DNA of 8,064 nt. Source: Desulfocorpusculum sp964414345 (lineage in GTDB: Bacteria > Desulfobacterota > Desulfocorpusculales > Desulfocorpusculum). A program made the position numbers and the translations under genes. The notes below the pieces were generated by a model. That model was not told the origin of the DNA, did not search any database, and was given only the letters and a program-made list of their open reading frames with translations. This document shows, in pieces, positions 6,957 through 8,064 of this stretch. Where the stretch lies: NCBI GenBank assembly GCA_964414345.1, contig CAYPWF010000105.1:1-8064 (forward strand), written 5' to 3'. The first letter of the stretch is position 1; each line of letters opens with the position of its first letter.

Positions 6957-7730
6957 TCAGAGAAGCTTGGCCTCCTCCTTGAGCAGCCTGATCAGCTCCC
7001 TGGCTTTGGAGGCAGCGTCATCCCCTTGGATCATTCTGACCGGAGCCCTGCCGGCCGGCCGCCCAAAACCGCGCAGACGCCAGCCTGCTTCGGGAATTTG
7101 CTCTTTCTCCAAGCCCATCTTCTCCGGTTGAAGCCGCATGCCCTTCATGACCCCCTGGATGGTGGGAACCCTGGGCTCGGCCAAGCCTTTCTGGGCGGAT
7201 ACCAAGGCAGGCAGCCTACAGCGCAGCTTTTCCCGAGCCCCCCCTAAATCAGCAACCACCTCGAGGCATCCCTGGGCTTCTTGGAGCTCCAGGGCCACAG
7301 CCGGGCCCAGATAGGGTATTCCCAGAAAGCCGGCCACCATGGGGCCTACCTGGGCCGCCTCATCGTCGGTGGCCTTCCTGCCGCACAGGATCAGCTCCGG
7401 GTTTTCTTTGCGCAGGGCTTGGGCCAGGTGCCAGGCCACCTCCATGGGCTCCACCCATTGTAGTTCGGAAGCCTCCAAGTGTATGGCCCTGTCAGCTCCC
7501 ATGGCCACTGCCTTCCTGAGCCCTTCCATGGCAAACCTGGGCCCGTAGCTTAGGGCCGAAACCCTCACCCCGCTCATTTTTTCCTTGATGCGTAAGGCCT
7601 GCTCCACGGCTATGGCGTCAAAAAAGCTGAGCTCCCACTTTTCTTCCAAGCGAAGCCCAGAGCCGTCTTGCAAGAGCTCCATGCGCGCCTCTGCATCAGG
7701 GACGGTCTTAACTAGAACGAATATTTCCAT
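6957..7730 (-). CDS. etfB: Electron transfer flavoprotein beta subunit (EtfB/FixA family)
   Basis: This 257-residue protein is the beta chain of EtfAB. Visible family features are the start MEIFVLVKTVPD (1-12), DAIAVEQALRIKE (38-50), GADRAIHL (78-85), the nucleotide-binding GRKATDDEAAQVGP (117-130) and LPALVSAQKGLAEPRVPTIQ (173-192). The last resembles the N-E-P-R region but has Ala184 in place of Asn. Its DDEAAQVGP differs from the DGDTAQVGP I associate with bifurcating ETFs and is nearer the canonical DDD-type loop, so whether this pair bifurcates is undecided. A GTG at 7757 is possible, but the ATG at 7730, with GGGGAG at 7740-7745, gives the standard N-terminus. It is the first gene of the run visible here. 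Only repeats and the contig end lie upstream, so the operon promoter and any first dehydrogenase gene are not seen. Confidence 0.93.
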   Translation of the reverse strand: MEIFVLVKTVPDAEARMELLQDGSGLRLEEKWELSFFDAIAVEQALRIKEKMSGVRVSALSYGPRFAMEGLRKAVAMGADRAIHLEASELQWVEPMEVAWHLAQALRKENPELILCGRKATDDEAAQVGPMVAGFLGIPYLGPAVALELQEAQGCLEVVADLGGAREKLRCRLPALVSAQKGLAEPRVPTIQGVMKGMRLQPEKMGLEKEQIPEAGWRLRGFGRPAGRAPVRMIQGDDAASKARELIRLLKEEAKLL

Positions 7731-7770
7731 CTCCAGTTGCTCCCCTGGTTTTCTCACCCTTCCTCAATTC

Positions 7771-7882
7771 TTCACCCTTAACTCTTCACTCTTCATTCTT
7801 CATTCTTCATTCTTCACTCTTCACTCTTCATTCTTCATTCTTCATTCTTCACTCTTCATTCTTCATTCTTCACCCTTCATTC
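7771..7882. repeat. Heptanucleotide tandem repeat, block 1 (16 units)
   Basis: Sixteen consecutive 7-bp units fit the consensus TTC-A-(C/T)-TC with no slips: mostly TTCATTC and TTCACTC, with TTCACCC and one TTAACTC. The tract begins 40 bp upstream of the etfB start, and degenerate copies extend to about 7751. It is much richer in A+T than the genes and has no coding frame of useful length, since minus-strand frames hit TGA or TAA often. Copy-number changes next to etfB could affect expression, but nothing in the sequence shows this. Confidence 0.93.
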
Positions 7883-7930
7883 CCCCATCCTCTCCGTGTC
7901 TCCGCGTCCCGGGGTCTCCGCTTCCCCCGT
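7883..7930. repeat. Octanucleotide-period C/G-rich insert inside the heptad tract
   Basis: The heptad tract is interrupted by about 50 bp with an 8-bp period: TCTCCGTG (7891), TCTCCGCG (7899), TCCCGGGG (7907), TCTCCGCT (7915) and TCCCCCGT (7923). On the minus strand this reads as CGGAGACA-like units. It is G+C-rich, in sharp contrast to the flanking heptads, so it looks like a second, separate simple-repeat family inserted in or grown within the first. No gene is seen. Confidence 0.75.
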
Positions 7931-7932
7931 TT

Positions 7933-8009
7933 TTCATTCTTCACTCTTCACTCTTAACTCTTAACTCTTCACTCTTCACTCTTAATTCTTCACTCTTCAC
8001 TCTTAACTT
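7933..8009. repeat. Heptanucleotide tandem repeat, block 2 (11 units)
   Basis: Eleven further 7-bp units of the same family (TTCATTC, TTCACTC, TTAACTC, TTAATTC, ending TTAACTT) run up to the poly-G tract. TTAACTC variants are commoner than in block 1, so the two blocks have drifted or expanded separately. The sequence is non-coding. The repeat is a likely reason the assembly stopped here. Confidence 0.92.
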
Positions 8010-8011
8010 TT

Positions 8012-8064
<53 letters not shown>

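Noticed and set aside
4268..7730. Nitrogen-fixation fixABCX operon.
   Set aside because: No nif genes are near, and the neighbours are an acyl-CoA mutase, an FCD regulator and a transporter, which point to acyl-CoA oxidation instead.
7771..8009. CRISPR array.
   Set aside because: Units are 7 bp and contiguous, with no 30-40 bp spacers and no cas genes; it is a simple tandem repeat.

Overview
The window is the end of a G+C-rich bacterial contig carrying eight genes, all on the minus strand and read from right to left. The order of transcription is etfB, etfA, a fixC-like flavoprotein, a fixX-like ferredoxin, a GntR/FCD regulator, the small then the large subunit of a B12-dependent acyl-CoA mutase, and a major facilitator superfamily (MFS) transporter cut by the left edge. 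Frequent AGG arginine codons, a two-gene mutase and an ETF/FixCX module suggest an anaerobic, possibly syntrophic or sulfate-reducing bacterium of the Desulfobacterota (old Deltaproteobacteria) type. That placement is an inference; there is no rRNA or other marker gene.

From right to left: 8013-8064 is a pure run of 52 G, almost certainly a sequencing/assembly artefact at the contig end. 7771-8009 is non-coding and made of a 7-bp tandem repeat in two blocks, interrupted by a stretch with an 8-bp period. Next come etfB (7730-6957), etfA (6873-5899), fixC-like (5839-4556) and fixX-like (4546-4268), then the GntR regulator (4245-3574) 22 bp downstream of fixX. A 128-bp gap with two short inverted repeats separates the regulator from the mutase genes (3445-3038 and 3036-1405). 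These are 1 bp apart and share the same Shine-Dalgarno sequence. A 119-bp gap to the end of the transporter's open frame (191 bp to its preferred start) holds a perfect 8-bp-stem hairpin ahead of the MFS gene.

As a system, the MFS protein could import an organic acid and the mutase could rearrange its CoA ester. A dehydrogenase outside the window would pass electrons to EtfAB, then FixC/FixX and the quinone pool, with the FCD regulator sensing a pathway acid. No acyl-CoA dehydrogenase, CoA ligase/transferase, epimerase or MeaB-type chaperone is visible; they may lie beyond either edge.

The most interesting point is the mutase large subunit. It keeps the residues that define methylmalonyl-CoA mutase chemistry and substrate-carboxylate binding (Tyr72, Gln180, Arg190, Tyr226, His227). 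It has lost two otherwise very conserved barrel motifs: the R-x-H-x-Q-T strand is now R-G-L-F-G-G-G-G, and S-L-H-T-N is now T-T-A-L-C. This looks like a divergent acyl-CoA mutase, perhaps acting on a bulkier carboxylated acyl-CoA than methylmalonyl-CoA.
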